A DNA stretch of 64,000 bases, from assembly GCA_020402745.1 (NCBI GenBank), contig JADBYZ010000012.1, positions 89,415-153,414 on the forward strand, in the 5' to 3' direction. Below, piece after piece: positions 55,186-62,934 of this stretch (the stretch's first letter is position 1; each line of letters opens with the position of its first letter). Source of the DNA: Phenylobacterium sp. Its GTDB lineage: Bacteria; Pseudomonadota; Alphaproteobacteria; Caulobacterales; Caulobacteraceae. Below the pieces are notes generated by a model. That model did no database searches, had not been told where the DNA came from, and was given only the letters and a program-made list of their open reading frames with translations. Both the position numbers and the translations under genes were made by a program.

Positions 55186-56646
55186 TCAGGCGAGGGAAGG
55201 GGGCGCCTTCGGATGACGTCGCGGCACGCCGCCGATTTCTCCCGCCGCCGCGCCGATCGCCTCGGCCAGGGCCGGGACCTCGGCGTCCCCGACGGTCCGC
55301 ATCTCGAGGAGCACCCGGTCCTGTTCGATACGGCCCAGCACGCGGGTCGGGCCGGTGCGCAGGCGCAGGGCCAGGTCCTCGGCGCTGAGGCGCTCGCTCG
55401 ACAGGGCCAGGGCGCGGCCCGGCAGGGGACGCATGGGCAGGGCCCCGCCGCCGGCGAAGCCCTCGGTTGCGATGACCTCGGCGGAAAGCCCTGTCAGGCC
55501 TTCGATCCGCGCAAGCAGGTCCTGGGCGCGGGCGTCTAGGGCCTCGGCGTCCTGGGCCAGGCTCTGCAGGACGGGGATCCGGGCGAAGGGGTCCGAGGGC
55601 GGGCGGTAGAGCCGCAGGGTGGCCGCCAGGGCCGCCGCCGACAGCTTGTCCAGCCTGAGCGCCCGGGCCAGCGGGTGGCCCTCCAGCCGGTCCACCAGGG
55701 CCTTGCGCCCGGCGGCCAGGCCCGCCTGCGGACCCCCCAGCAGCTTGTCGCCGCTGAAGATCACCAGGTCGGAGCCCGCCTTGAGGCTGGACTGCACCGT
55801 CGGCTCGTCGGCCATGCCGAAGGGCGAGAGGTCGACGAGGGCGCCGCCGCCCAGGTCCTCGATCAGCAGGAGGCCATGGGCGTGGGCGAAGTGGGCCAGG
55901 CTCTCGAGGGACGGGGCGCTGGTGAAGCCCGAGATCCGGAAATTGCTGGGATGGGTCCGCAGGATGACCCGGGCGTCCGGATATTCGGCTAAGGCCCTCT
56001 CATAGTCCCGCAGGTGGGTGCGGTTGGTGGTTCCCACCTCGACCAGGCGTGAGCCGCTTTGGGCCACCACGTCGGGGATGCGGAAGCCGCCGCCGATCTC
56101 GACCAGCTCGCCGCGCGAGACGATGACCGGCGCTCCCTCCGCCAGGGCGGCCAGAGCCAGCAGGACCGCGCCGGCGCAGTTGTTGACCGCCAGCCCCGCC
56201 TCGGCGCCCGTCCGCTCAGCGATCAGGGGGGCCAGATGCGCCTGCCGCGACGACCGCCGGCCGGTGTCCAGGTCCATCTCCAGGTTGGCGTAGCCGGCGA
56301 CGGCCTGGATCGCCGCCACCGCCTCCGGCGCCAGGGGCGCCCGCCCGAGGTTGGTGTGGATCACCACGCCCGTGGCGTTGATCACCGGGAACAGGGTTTC
56401 GCGGACGCCTTCGGACAGGCGAGCTTCGGCCGCATGCAGGAGGTCGGCGACGGTGGGAAGTGAGTGGGGGTCGGCGGCCAGCCGCATCCGGGCCTCAGCC
56501 AGGACCGACCTCACCGCAGCGGTCAGGGCCGCGCCGCCGAACCGGGCCTTCGACGCCGCCGCGTCGGGAGCCTCGCAGACGACACCCACCGCCGGTAGTC
56601 GACGCCGGGGATCCTCTTGCGCGGCCTTGGGGGACTTCAGGGTCAC
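55186..56646 (-). CDS. selA: L-seryl-tRNA(Sec) selenium transferase
   Basis: A 486-residue PLP enzyme converting Ser-tRNA(Sec) to Sec-tRNA(Sec) with selenophosphate. Family markers: FPVINATGVVIHTNLGRAPL, AGYANLEMDLDTGRRSSRQ, the PLP Lys in FSGDKLLGGPQAGLAAG (near residue 299) and RTHPSNFRISGF. Length fits E. coli SelA (463) plus a short N-terminal extension. GTG at 56646 chosen because the frame upstream has no other good start and the conserved region begins soon after. It is divergent from selB across 127 bp and followed by the photolyase genes. Confidence 0.95.
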   Translation of the reverse strand: MTLKSPKAAQEDPRRRLPAVGVVCEAPDAAASKARFGGAALTAAVRSVLAEARMRLAADPHSLPTVADLLHAAEARLSEGVRETLFPVINATGVVIHTNLGRAPLAPEAVAAIQAVAGYANLEMDLDTGRRSSRQAHLAPLIAERTGAEAGLAVNNCAGAVLLALAALAEGAPVIVSRGELVEIGGGFRIPDVVAQSGSRLVEVGTTNRTHLRDYERALAEYPDARVILRTHPSNFRISGFTSAPSLESLAHFAHAHGLLLIEDLGGGALVDLSPFGMADEPTVQSSLKAGSDLVIFSGDKLLGGPQAGLAAGRKALVDRLEGHPLARALRLDKLSAAALAATLRLYRPPSDPFARIPVLQSLAQDAEALDARAQDLLARIEGLTGLSAEVIATEGFAGGGALPMRPLPGRALALSSERLSAEDLALRLRTGPTRVLGRIEQDRVLLEMRTVGDAEVPALAEAIGAAAGEIGGVPRRHPKAPPSLA

Positions 56647-56773
56647 GGGGGCGCTTCCTCTCGGGGCCGGACTATAGGGACGCCTTCCAAGCCCCGGCAA
56701 GCGAGGCGGATGACCTCGCCGCCGGTTCGACGTAGGGAGTCCCCATGCATCGCCCTTCCCAGGGACAGTTCCG

Positions 56774-58699
56774 GTGACCGGCGCCCCGCCTCCGCCCCTT
56801 GGCCTGGCGGTGATCGGCCATGTCAACCACGGCAAGACGGCCCTGGTCCGGGCCCTGACCGGCATGGAGACCGACCGCCTGCCGGAGGAGAAGGCGAGGG
56901 GGATGTCCATCGCCCTGGGCTTCGCCTTCCACGAGGATCCCACTGGTGACATCGACTTCCTGGACGCCCCGGGCCACGAGGACTTCCTCCGCGCCATGGT
57001 CATGGGAACGGCGGGCGCCCGGGCGGCCCTGCTGGTGGTCTCCGCCGTCGAGAGCTTCGCTCGCCAGACCCGCGAGCACCTGCAGATCGCCGGCCTCCTG
57101 GGCCTCAGGGTCGGCCTGGTGGCGGTGACCAAGGCCGACCTGGTCCCGCCGGACGCCCGCCCGGCCCTCGAGACTCGCCTGCGAAGGGAGCTCGAGACCA
57201 GCTTCCTGGCCTCGGCGCCCCTCGTCTTCTGCTCGGCCTTCACCGGCGAGGGGCTGGAGGCCCTCCACGGCGGGATCCGGGCCCTGGCCGCCCAGGCCCC
57301 GCCGCCCGAGCCCCTGCCGGGGGTCTTCCTGCCCCTCGACCGGGTGTTCAGCCTGGCGGGCGCCGGGACCGTCGTCACCGGCTCCCTGCAGGGTGCGGCC
57401 CTTCATGCGGGTGATGAGGGGGTGCTGGAGCCCTCGGGCCGCCGGGTGCATGTGCGTCAGCTCCAGGTCCACGGCCGGCCGGCAGCCTCGGCCCCGGCCG
57501 GTGGCCGGGTGGCGGCGGCCCTGCGCGGCGTGTCGCCGGACGAGGTCCGGGCAGGAGAGGTCCTCTGTACGCCCGGGGTCTTCCCGGCTTCCGCTCGCAT
57601 CGACATCGCCCTGACCCTCTCGCCGGACGCCCTGCGCCCCCTCCGCTCGGGGGACGAGGTCCGGGTCCTCTGGGGCGCCCGGCAGGACATCGCCCGCATC
57701 CGCCTGATCGGAGACGCCCCCCTGGCGCCCGGGTCGGAGGGACTGGCCCAGCTCCGTCTGGCGGCGCCCGCGCCGGTCCACGCCGGCCTGCGCCTCCTCC
57801 TGCGTCGTCCCTCGCCCGCCGCCACCCTGGGCGGAGGCCGGGTGCTGGACCCGGTGGCTCCCGAGCTGAGGGCCCGGACCCTGGAGGCGCGCCGGGGGCT
57901 CCTGGCGGCGGCCCTCGCCGGGGACATCGACGAGATCGCCGCAGGCCTGGTGGGACGGGACGGCGGCGCGGTGTCCCTCGCCGAGACGGCCCGCCTCGCC
58001 CGGCGGCCGCCGGCGGAGGTCGAGGCCGCGCTGGCCCGGTCCCTCATTCGCCTGGACGATGGCGTCTTCGCCCCCGAGTCCGCCCTGGCGGCGGCGAGGC
58101 AGGCCTATCTGGACCGGCTGGCCGAGGCGCACGGCCGCCGGCCCTTGAGGGCCTTCGTCCCCCTGGCCGCCTTCCGGAACGGACTTTCGCGCACGCTTGC
58201 CCCCGCGCTGATCGCCTGGGCCGAGGGACGACTGGCCGACGCAGGGAAGATCCGCCTGGAGCGCGGCCGGATCGCCCTTACGGGACATGACCCCTTCGCC
58301 ACCCTCTCCGCCGACCAGCTGTCCCGGCTGGCCGGGATCGAGTCCGACTTCCGGGATGGAGGCCTGAGCCCGCCGGACCCTTCCGCCTTCGAGGCGGACC
58401 TAATGGAGCTCCTCCTGGCGTCCGGTCGGCTGGTCGCCCTGCGCAACCACGCCCTGCGCCAGACCCTCATCTTCCACCTCGACGCCCTGGAAGCGGCGGT
58501 CGCGGCGCTGCATGAGGCCTTCCCCCCGCCGACGGAGTTCACGACAGGCGAGGCCCGGGCGGCCCTGTCCACCTCCCGCAAGTTCATCGTCCCGGCCCTG
58601 GAGTTCCTGGACTCCCGGGGCGATACGACCCGCCGGGGCGACGTCCGGCAGGTCGCGGCGCCAAGAAACCGCTTCGGTCCCGCGCCGGTCCCGCACTAG
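56774..58699 (+). CDS. selB: Selenocysteine-specific elongation factor SelB
   Basis: A 641-residue GTPase that carries Sec-tRNA(Sec) to UGA codons marked by a SECIS hairpin. G1 is GHVNHGKTALVRALTG (residues about 14-29), G3 DAPGHEDFLRAM, G4 TKADLV; then EF-Tu-like domains 2 and 3 with FSLAGAGTVVTGSLQGAAL, and C-terminal winged helices that bind SECIS RNA (last 170 residues; LEFLDSRGDTTRRGDVRQ). GTG at 56774 directly precedes the first strand. The gene ends 12 bp before tRNA-Sec, so both are likely one transcription unit. Confidence 0.95.
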   Translation: MTGAPPPPLGLAVIGHVNHGKTALVRALTGMETDRLPEEKARGMSIALGFAFHEDPTGDIDFLDAPGHEDFLRAMVMGTAGARAALLVVSAVESFARQTREHLQIAGLLGLRVGLVAVTKADLVPPDARPALETRLRRELETSFLASAPLVFCSAFTGEGLEALHGGIRALAAQAPPPEPLPGVFLPLDRVFSLAGAGTVVTGSLQGAALHAGDEGVLEPSGRRVHVRQLQVHGRPAASAPAGGRVAAALRGVSPDEVRAGEVLCTPGVFPASARIDIALTLSPDALRPLRSGDEVRVLWGARQDIARIRLIGDAPLAPGSEGLAQLRLAAPAPVHAGLRLLLRRPSPAATLGGGRVLDPVAPELRARTLEARRGLLAAALAGDIDEIAAGLVGRDGGAVSLAETARLARRPPAEVEAALARSLIRLDDGVFAPESALAAARQAYLDRLAEAHGRRPLRAFVPLAAFRNGLSRTLAPALIAWAEGRLADAGKIRLERGRIALTGHDPFATLSADQLSRLAGIESDFRDGGLSPPDPSAFEADLMELLLASGRLVALRNHALRQTLIFHLDALEAAVAALHEAFPPPTEFTTGEARAALSTSRKFIVPALEFLDSRGDTTRRGDVRQVAAPRNRFGPAPVPH

Positions 58700-58711
58700 T
58701 GTCCCTTCGCT

Positions 58712-58806
58712 GGAGGTGACTGGAGTCTGGTGGCTTCCCCGGTCTTCAAAACCGGTGACACGTCTTTGAGGCGTGTGGTGGGTTCGATTCCCATCCACCT
58801 CCGCCA
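58712..58806 (+). tRNA. selC: tRNA-Sec (anticodon UCA)
   Basis: A 95-base tRNA including encoded CCA. Anticodon stem CCGGT/ACCGG with loop CTTCAAA puts TCA at 58746-58748. The extra arm ACACG..CGTGT is long, as in tRNA-Sec, the T arm reads GTGGGTTCGATTCCCAT, and the acceptor GGAGGTG pairs with CACCTCC. The length and long variable arm exclude an ordinary suppressor tRNA. Position 8 of the acceptor (A against C) is an oddity worth checking. Confidence 0.95.
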
Positions 58807-58845
58807 ACCCGCCCCGGGATGAACGAAAAGGAAGAGGACGGAAAC

Positions 58846-60432
58846 ATGAGCCCGACCCCGCCTGCCTTCACCCTCCAGGACCTGGAGGGGACCCCGCGCA
58901 GCTATCCCACGGGCCGTCCCAGCCTGGTCGTCTTCGCCAAGGAGGACTGCGCCACCTGCAACCTCGTCGCCCCCCTGCTTGAGGCCTTCCACACGGCCTG
59001 GGGCGACAGGGCCGATGTCTGGATGGTGGCCCAGGCCCGGGACGGCGCCGAGATCCTGCGCGACCGGCACGGCCTCACCCTGCCCATCCTGGACGACGGC
59101 GCCCTGCGCACCTCCCTGGCCTGGGACTTCGAGAGCGTGCCGGCGGTCTTCTGGACGAGCGCCGACGGGTCGGCGGCGCCGGGGATGGAGGGCTTCGTCA
59201 AGGCCGAGTGGGAGGCCCTCGCCCAAAGCATCACTTCGGCCCTCGGCGGCTCCGGGCCTGAGATCGCCTGGGCCGAGCTGCCGGACTGGCGCCCGGGCTG
59301 CGGCTCCAAGCACCTGGACCCCGACATCCACGACCGCCTGGTCGCCGAGGCCGAGGGCAGCCCCATCCGCGCCCGACGGATCGAGATCGCCGCCTCCGAC
59401 GACATCGACGAGTTCCTGTTTGACCAGGGCTTCAGCGACGGCCTGCCCCTGGTCCCGCCGACCCCGGAGCGGGTGATCCGCATGCTGGCGGGCACGACCC
59501 GCGACCCCCAGGACGTCGTCGCCATCGTGCCGCCGAACCTGGCGCCCGCCACGGTGGAGAAGGTCGCCATCAACGCCGTGATGGCCGGCTGCCGGCCGGA
59601 ATACCTGCCCGTGGTCATCGCCGCCCTGGAGGCGGTCTGCACCGACGAGTTCAACATCCATGGGGTCAACGCCACCACCATGGGCGCCTCGCCCGTCCTG
59701 GTGGTCAACGGCCCGATCCGGCACCGGATCGGCATGAACATGAAGCTGGGCGCCCTGGGGACCGGCAACCGCGCCAACGCCACCATCGGCCGGGCGGTGC
59801 GGCTCATCATCCGCAACCTCGGCGGCGCAAGGCCGGGCGGCGTGGACCGGTCCACCCTGTCCAACCCCATGAAGTTCACCATGTGCTTCGCCGAGTGGGA
59901 GGAGGGCTCGCCCTGGGATCCCCTGCACGTGGAGCGAGGCTTTGCGCCCGAGGACTCGGTGGTCACCGCCTTCGCCATGACCAGCGGGCCGGTCCAGATC
60001 GTCGACCAGGAATCCCGCCGCCCGGACCAGATCGCCGGGACCCTGGGCCTGGGGCTGGAGGGCATGTTCCTGCCCAAGATCCGGCGCATGCCGGTGGACG
60101 CCCTGCTGGTCGTCTGTCCCGAGCACATCAACACCCTGATGGTGGACGGCGACTATCCCAAGGACCGGCTGCGGGCGCGGATCCAGGAGGTCACCGCCCG
60201 GCCCCTGCGGGAGATGGTGTCGAACGACATCTCCGGCGCGGGCATCCCCGTCACCTCCGCCGCGCGCATGACGCCCGAGATGCTGGACACCCCCACGCCC
60301 AAGTTCGCTGACGGCAAGTACATCCACATCGTCGTGGCCGGGTCGGAGGCGGGCAAGTTCTCGGCCGCCTTCCACGGCTGGGTCACCGGGGCCATGGGCT
60401 CAACGGTCGTTTCCAGGAAGATCGACTGCTGA
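58846..60432 (+). CDS. Thioredoxin-domain protein with large conserved domain, partner of the UGSC protein
   Basis: A 528-residue protein from ATG 58846 (AGAGGA upstream; ATG 58819 is less likely). Residues about 10-130 are a thioredoxin/TlpA-like fold with the redox pair in KEDCATCNLVAPLLEAFH (Cys35, Cys38). From about residue 185 follows a domain whose DQGFSDGLPLVPPTPERVIR, VEKVAINAVMAGCRPEYLP and GPIRHRIGMNMKLGALGTGN I associate with neighbours of UGSC proteins; it has no known activity. The C-terminus is SRKIDC followed by TGA TAG. It lies between tRNA-Sec and the selenoprotein, probably in one operon. A cytoplasmic thiol-redox role is inferred. Confidence 0.82.
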   Translation: MSPTPPAFTLQDLEGTPRSYPTGRPSLVVFAKEDCATCNLVAPLLEAFHTAWGDRADVWMVAQARDGAEILRDRHGLTLPILDDGALRTSLAWDFESVPAVFWTSADGSAAPGMEGFVKAEWEALAQSITSALGGSGPEIAWAELPDWRPGCGSKHLDPDIHDRLVAEAEGSPIRARRIEIAASDDIDEFLFDQGFSDGLPLVPPTPERVIRMLAGTTRDPQDVVAIVPPNLAPATVEKVAINAVMAGCRPEYLPVVIAALEAVCTDEFNIHGVNATTMGASPVLVVNGPIRHRIGMNMKLGALGTGNRANATIGRAVRLIIRNLGGARPGGVDRSTLSNPMKFTMCFAEWEEGSPWDPLHVERGFAPEDSVVTAFAMTSGPVQIVDQESRRPDQIAGTLGLGLEGMFLPKIRRMPVDALLVVCPEHINTLMVDGDYPKDRLRARIQEVTARPLREMVSNDISGAGIPVTSAARMTPEMLDTPTPKFADGKYIHIVVAGSEAGKFSAAFHGWVTGAMGSTVVSRKIDC

Positions 60433-60463
60433 TAGCCTCGTTTCCGGACTTCGGAGGAAAGTC

Positions 60464-60982
60464 ATGACCACCATCCTGGATCCGACCGACGAGCGCGTGC
60501 CCGTCGCCCGTCAGATCACCCCGCGAACGGGAAAAATCGAGGGGGTGATCGGCCTCCTCGACATCAGCAAGCCCCGGGGCAACGTGCTCCTCGACGAGCT
60601 GGAGCGCCTGCTGGCCGACCGCTTCCCGGACAACGAGATCCGGCGCTACGCCAAGCCGACCTTCACCAAGCCCTGTCCTTCGGACCTGCGGCTGAAGATC
60701 AAGTCGGAATGCAGCGTCCTGGTGGAAGCCCTCGCCGATTGAGGATCATGCACGACGTGCAGTCTGCACGACACTGTATGGTTCGAGATCCAGGGGCTCC
60801 CCGCCGTCTCCATCGCCTCGAGCGAGTTCGCCGAGGCCGCCGAGGTCCAGCGCAAGGCGCTGGGCATGGAGGGCGCGCGCTACCTGCTGGTCGATCACCC
60901 GATCCAGGACGCCAACGACGAGGAAATGCGCGAGAAGGCCCGGGAGGTCTTCGAAGCGGTCGTCGCGGCGATCACGACCTGA
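60464..60982 (+). CDS. Selenoprotein of the UGSC family (in-frame UGA read as Sec93)
   Basis: ATG 60464 follows GGAGG by 6 bp. The frame meets TGA at 60740-60742 but continues in the same phase to TGA at 60980-60982, giving 172 residues with Sec93. Around it the protein reads ECSVLVEALAD-U-GSCTTCSLHD, i.e. Sec-Gly-Ser-Cys plus a third thiol, then FEIQGLPAVSIASSEFAEAA and a helical end, all ordinary coding sequence. Such UGSC proteins are known mainly from sequence surveys, and their function is unknown; a thiol or selenol redox centre is inferred. A SECIS-like hairpin follows the UGA, and selA, selB, selC are adjacent. A gene caller would report only the 92-residue front part. Confidence 0.92.
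60756..60770 (+). promoter_or_regulatory. Bacterial SECIS-like hairpin for Sec93
   Basis: CGTGCA (60756-60761), loop GTC (60762-60764), TGCACG (60765-60770): a perfect 6-bp stem inside the coding sequence. The loop begins with G, 19 bases after the UGA, inside the spacing known for bacterial SECIS elements, and has the expected GU in the loop. An overlapping alternative stem at 60749-60761 is nearer to the UGA and less suitable. Confidence 0.75.
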
Positions 60983-60992
60983 ACCGCCCTTG

Positions 60993-61008
60993 ACCCCCTC
61001 ACCGGGGT
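60993..61008 (+). terminator. Weak hairpin after the selenoprotein gene
   Basis: ACCCC, a 6-base loop, GGGGT, then TA. It may end the sel transcript or belong to the palindrome that precedes the RAYT remnant (GGTGAC at 61012-61017 and GTCACC further on). Confidence 0.4.
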
Positions 61009-61075
61009 TACGGTGACACTGTATGAAATCCCGGTCCTGTGCGACTGAGTGCCGTCACCCGAGGGAGCTCCACTG

Positions 61076-61315
61076 ATGGCCAGACTTGCGCGCGTCGTTG
61101 TCCCAGGCCTGCCGCACCGCGTCACCCGGAGAGGCGATCATCGGGAGCCGGTCTTCGTCAATGACGCCGCCGGCGCCGCCGATCTCGCCCTGATCGGCAA
61201 GGTCGCCAGGGCCTCGGACGCCGAGATTCGGGCCTGGCGCCTCATGCCGAGCCCTGTTCACAAGTCGGAGCCATCGAAGAATCCGCGACGCTTCATAAAG
61301 CCTGGCTCAACTTAG
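61076..61315 (+). pseudogene. Truncated REP-associated tyrosine transposase (RAYT)
   Basis: The start MARLARVVVPGLPHRVTRRG followed by DHREPVFVND is the unmistakable opening of IS200-like RAYT transposases. The metal-binding motif, normally LMPNHVH, reads LMPSPVH here, and after this the similarity stops: the frame ends after 79 residues instead of more than 200, without the catalytic Tyr helix. The sequence 61011-61058 before it has the palindromic look of the REP region that such genes carry. The break at about 61260 coincides with the beginning of the acquired dehalogenase block. Confidence 0.85.
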
Positions 61316-62200
61316 CCCAAACGCCTTGAGCGCGGCTTTGGCAACCGGCTCGCCCCATTCCTGGACGAAATGACCGGCCTCTTTGAGAACCATGGGTTCG
61401 GGGCAATTGCGTATATCGGCGCGCAGCGCGTGCATGATCTCGGGAACCAAGACAGGATCGGCCGCGCCAATCGCCATGAAGGTCTGGCCCGCCCAATGAT
61501 CGCGGTACCAGTCGCGGCCGGCACGGCCATGGTCGGCGCCGGGCGAGTCGGGCGCGACGGGCATCAATTCAGGAAAGCGGCGGACGCCGGCCTTGTAGCG
61601 AATATCGGGGAAGGGCGCGCCATACGCATCCGCCTCGGCCTCGGACAGTACGGGGGTGCCGCGTCTGAACAGCGCCGACACGTTCAAATCGGGCTGTGAT
61701 CGGACAAAGGCCTTCCAGTTCTCAAATCCTGCGCCCAACGACTTTTCACCGGTTGGAAAAGCCGTGTTCATGACGATCAATCTCGCGAAACGACGGGGCA
61801 TCTGATATGGAATGGTCATGCCGAGCAAGCCGCCCCAATCCTGACAGACCAGAGTGATGTTGGTAAGATCAAGCGTATCGATCAGCTCGATCAATGAACT
61901 TCGGTGGAATTCAAACGTGTATACGTCATCCTGGACCGGCTTGTCAGATCGGCCGAAACCGAACAGATCGGGCGCGATTACGCGGCCATGGGGCGCAAAG
62001 AGCGGGATCATCTTGCGGTAAAGATACGACCAACTAGGCTGTCCATGCAGGCAGAGGAACACCGGCGCGGCGGGGTCCCGCAGTCCCTCATCAAGATAAT
62101 GCATCCGCAGACCGTTCTTCTGGACCAGATAACGCGGCGCAAAAGGGTAACCAGGTAAGTTGTCGAATCTTTCGTCGGGTGCGCGCACGAACTCAATCAT
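61307..62200 (-). CDS. Haloalkane dehalogenase (DhlA-like)
   Basis: A 297-residue alpha/beta hydrolase that would cut carbon-halogen bonds by water. Oxyanion segment LCLHGQPSWSYLYRKMIPLF, nucleophile Asp in VCQDWGGLLG (residue 121) with the halide-binding Trp next to it, acid candidate in IGAADPVLVPE, and base His in EAGHFVQEWG (about 277). Asp in place of Ser as nucleophile separates it from esterases; DhlA-type layout with a lid domain between. The HGQP instead of HGEP/HGNP residue may affect halide binding. Last gene of the TetR-SDR-GST-dehalogenase set; ATG at 62200. Confidence 0.9.
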   Translation of the reverse strand: MIEFVRAPDERFDNLPGYPFAPRYLVQKNGLRMHYLDEGLRDPAAPVFLCLHGQPSWSYLYRKMIPLFAPHGRVIAPDLFGFGRSDKPVQDDVYTFEFHRSSLIELIDTLDLTNITLVCQDWGGLLGMTIPYQMPRRFARLIVMNTAFPTGEKSLGAGFENWKAFVRSQPDLNVSALFRRGTPVLSEAEADAYGAPFPDIRYKAGVRRFPELMPVAPDSPGADHGRAGRDWYRDHWAGQTFMAIGAADPVLVPEIMHALRADIRNCPEPMVLKEAGHFVQEWGEPVAKAALKAFGLS

Positions 62201-62303
62201 GTTGCTGCTCCTTTATTATTTCCAACTGTCTAAACGGATTAATCTAAGGCCTACATCCAAATAGATTAGAGCAGGAGCTCAGCCGGATCTCCCTGGAATC
62301 GAC

Positions 62304-62906
62304 TTATGCCACAGTATTTGCGAAGGCAGGCAGCGCCATCGCACGTGTCGAAAGGGCAATCAGCTTGGGGAAACGCTCCACAGGAAGTTTTTCCTGCAGG
62401 ATGAACTGGGCGGTCTGAATCGCGATTACCGTTGCGATATCGGCGTGGGTCAGCCTTCCCTCGGCCATCCAACCCGAGCCCGCCGCGCGCTCCAATTCAT
62501 CTAGCCCTGCAAAGGCCTGCCCTGCCGCATCGACCCGGTCGAGCGCCGCTGCGCCGGGCTCATCCTTCGCGCTTTCGTAATAGATCGCCCCGGCTTTCTC
62601 GATCACGGCGAGCGCGCGCACAGTGAGCTGCTGGACCCGCCGCCGCGCCGCGCCCGATGGCGGAGTCAGCGCGCGCTCCGGCCCGACCAGCTCATCAAGA
62701 TAATCGGCGATAGCGGAGGAATCGATCAGTGTCTCACCATCGCCGAGCACCAGGATCGGCACCTTCCCCATCGCATTGAAGCGCTTGACTTCGTCTTTCT
62801 GCTCAAACGCATGGAGCGCGATGTGTTCGAACGGCATATTGAGCAGGTTCAGCGTTACGCCAACGCGACGGGTGAACGGCGAAAACCAGGGGCCAACAAG
62901 TTTCAT
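62304..62906 (-). CDS. Glutathione S-transferase
   Basis: A 200-residue enzyme starting MKLVGPWFSPFTRRVGVTLN, ATG at 62906. The thioredoxin-fold N-domain has NAMGKVPILVLGDGETLIDSS with the cis-Pro and the Glu/Asp-Ser that binds glutathione, and the C-domain is all-helical (GWMAEGRLTHADIATVIAIQ). The candidate catalytic Ser is in FSPFTRR. It may conjugate or dehalogenate the product or substrate of the neighbouring dehalogenase; this is inference. It lies 28 bp downstream of the SDR. Confidence 0.9.
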   Translation of the reverse strand: MKLVGPWFSPFTRRVGVTLNLLNMPFEHIALHAFEQKDEVKRFNAMGKVPILVLGDGETLIDSSAIADYLDELVGPERALTPPSGAARRRVQQLTVRALAVIEKAGAIYYESAKDEPGAAALDRVDAAGQAFAGLDELERAAGSGWMAEGRLTHADIATVIAIQTAQFILQEKLPVERFPKLIALSTRAMALPAFANTVA

Positions 62907-62934
62907 CTTTTGTCTCCAGTATCGAGGGGTGGGT

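Noticed and set aside
56672-58288. Minus-strand frame of 538 codons opposite selB
   Set aside because: SelB has all GTPase motifs; the antisense frame reads as low-complexity Gln/Gly/Arg.
60749-60761. Alternative hairpin TGCAC-GAC-GTGCA as SECIS
   Set aside because: Its loop is only 11 bases after the UGA and its stem is one pair shorter; the hairpin at 60756-60770 fits the bacterial rules better.
60709-60993. Separate small gene starting after the UGA of the selenoprotein
   Set aside because: This frame differs from the one continuing the selenoprotein; the in-phase continuation contains GSCTTC and normal protein sequence, and a SECIS-like hairpin explains the UGA.
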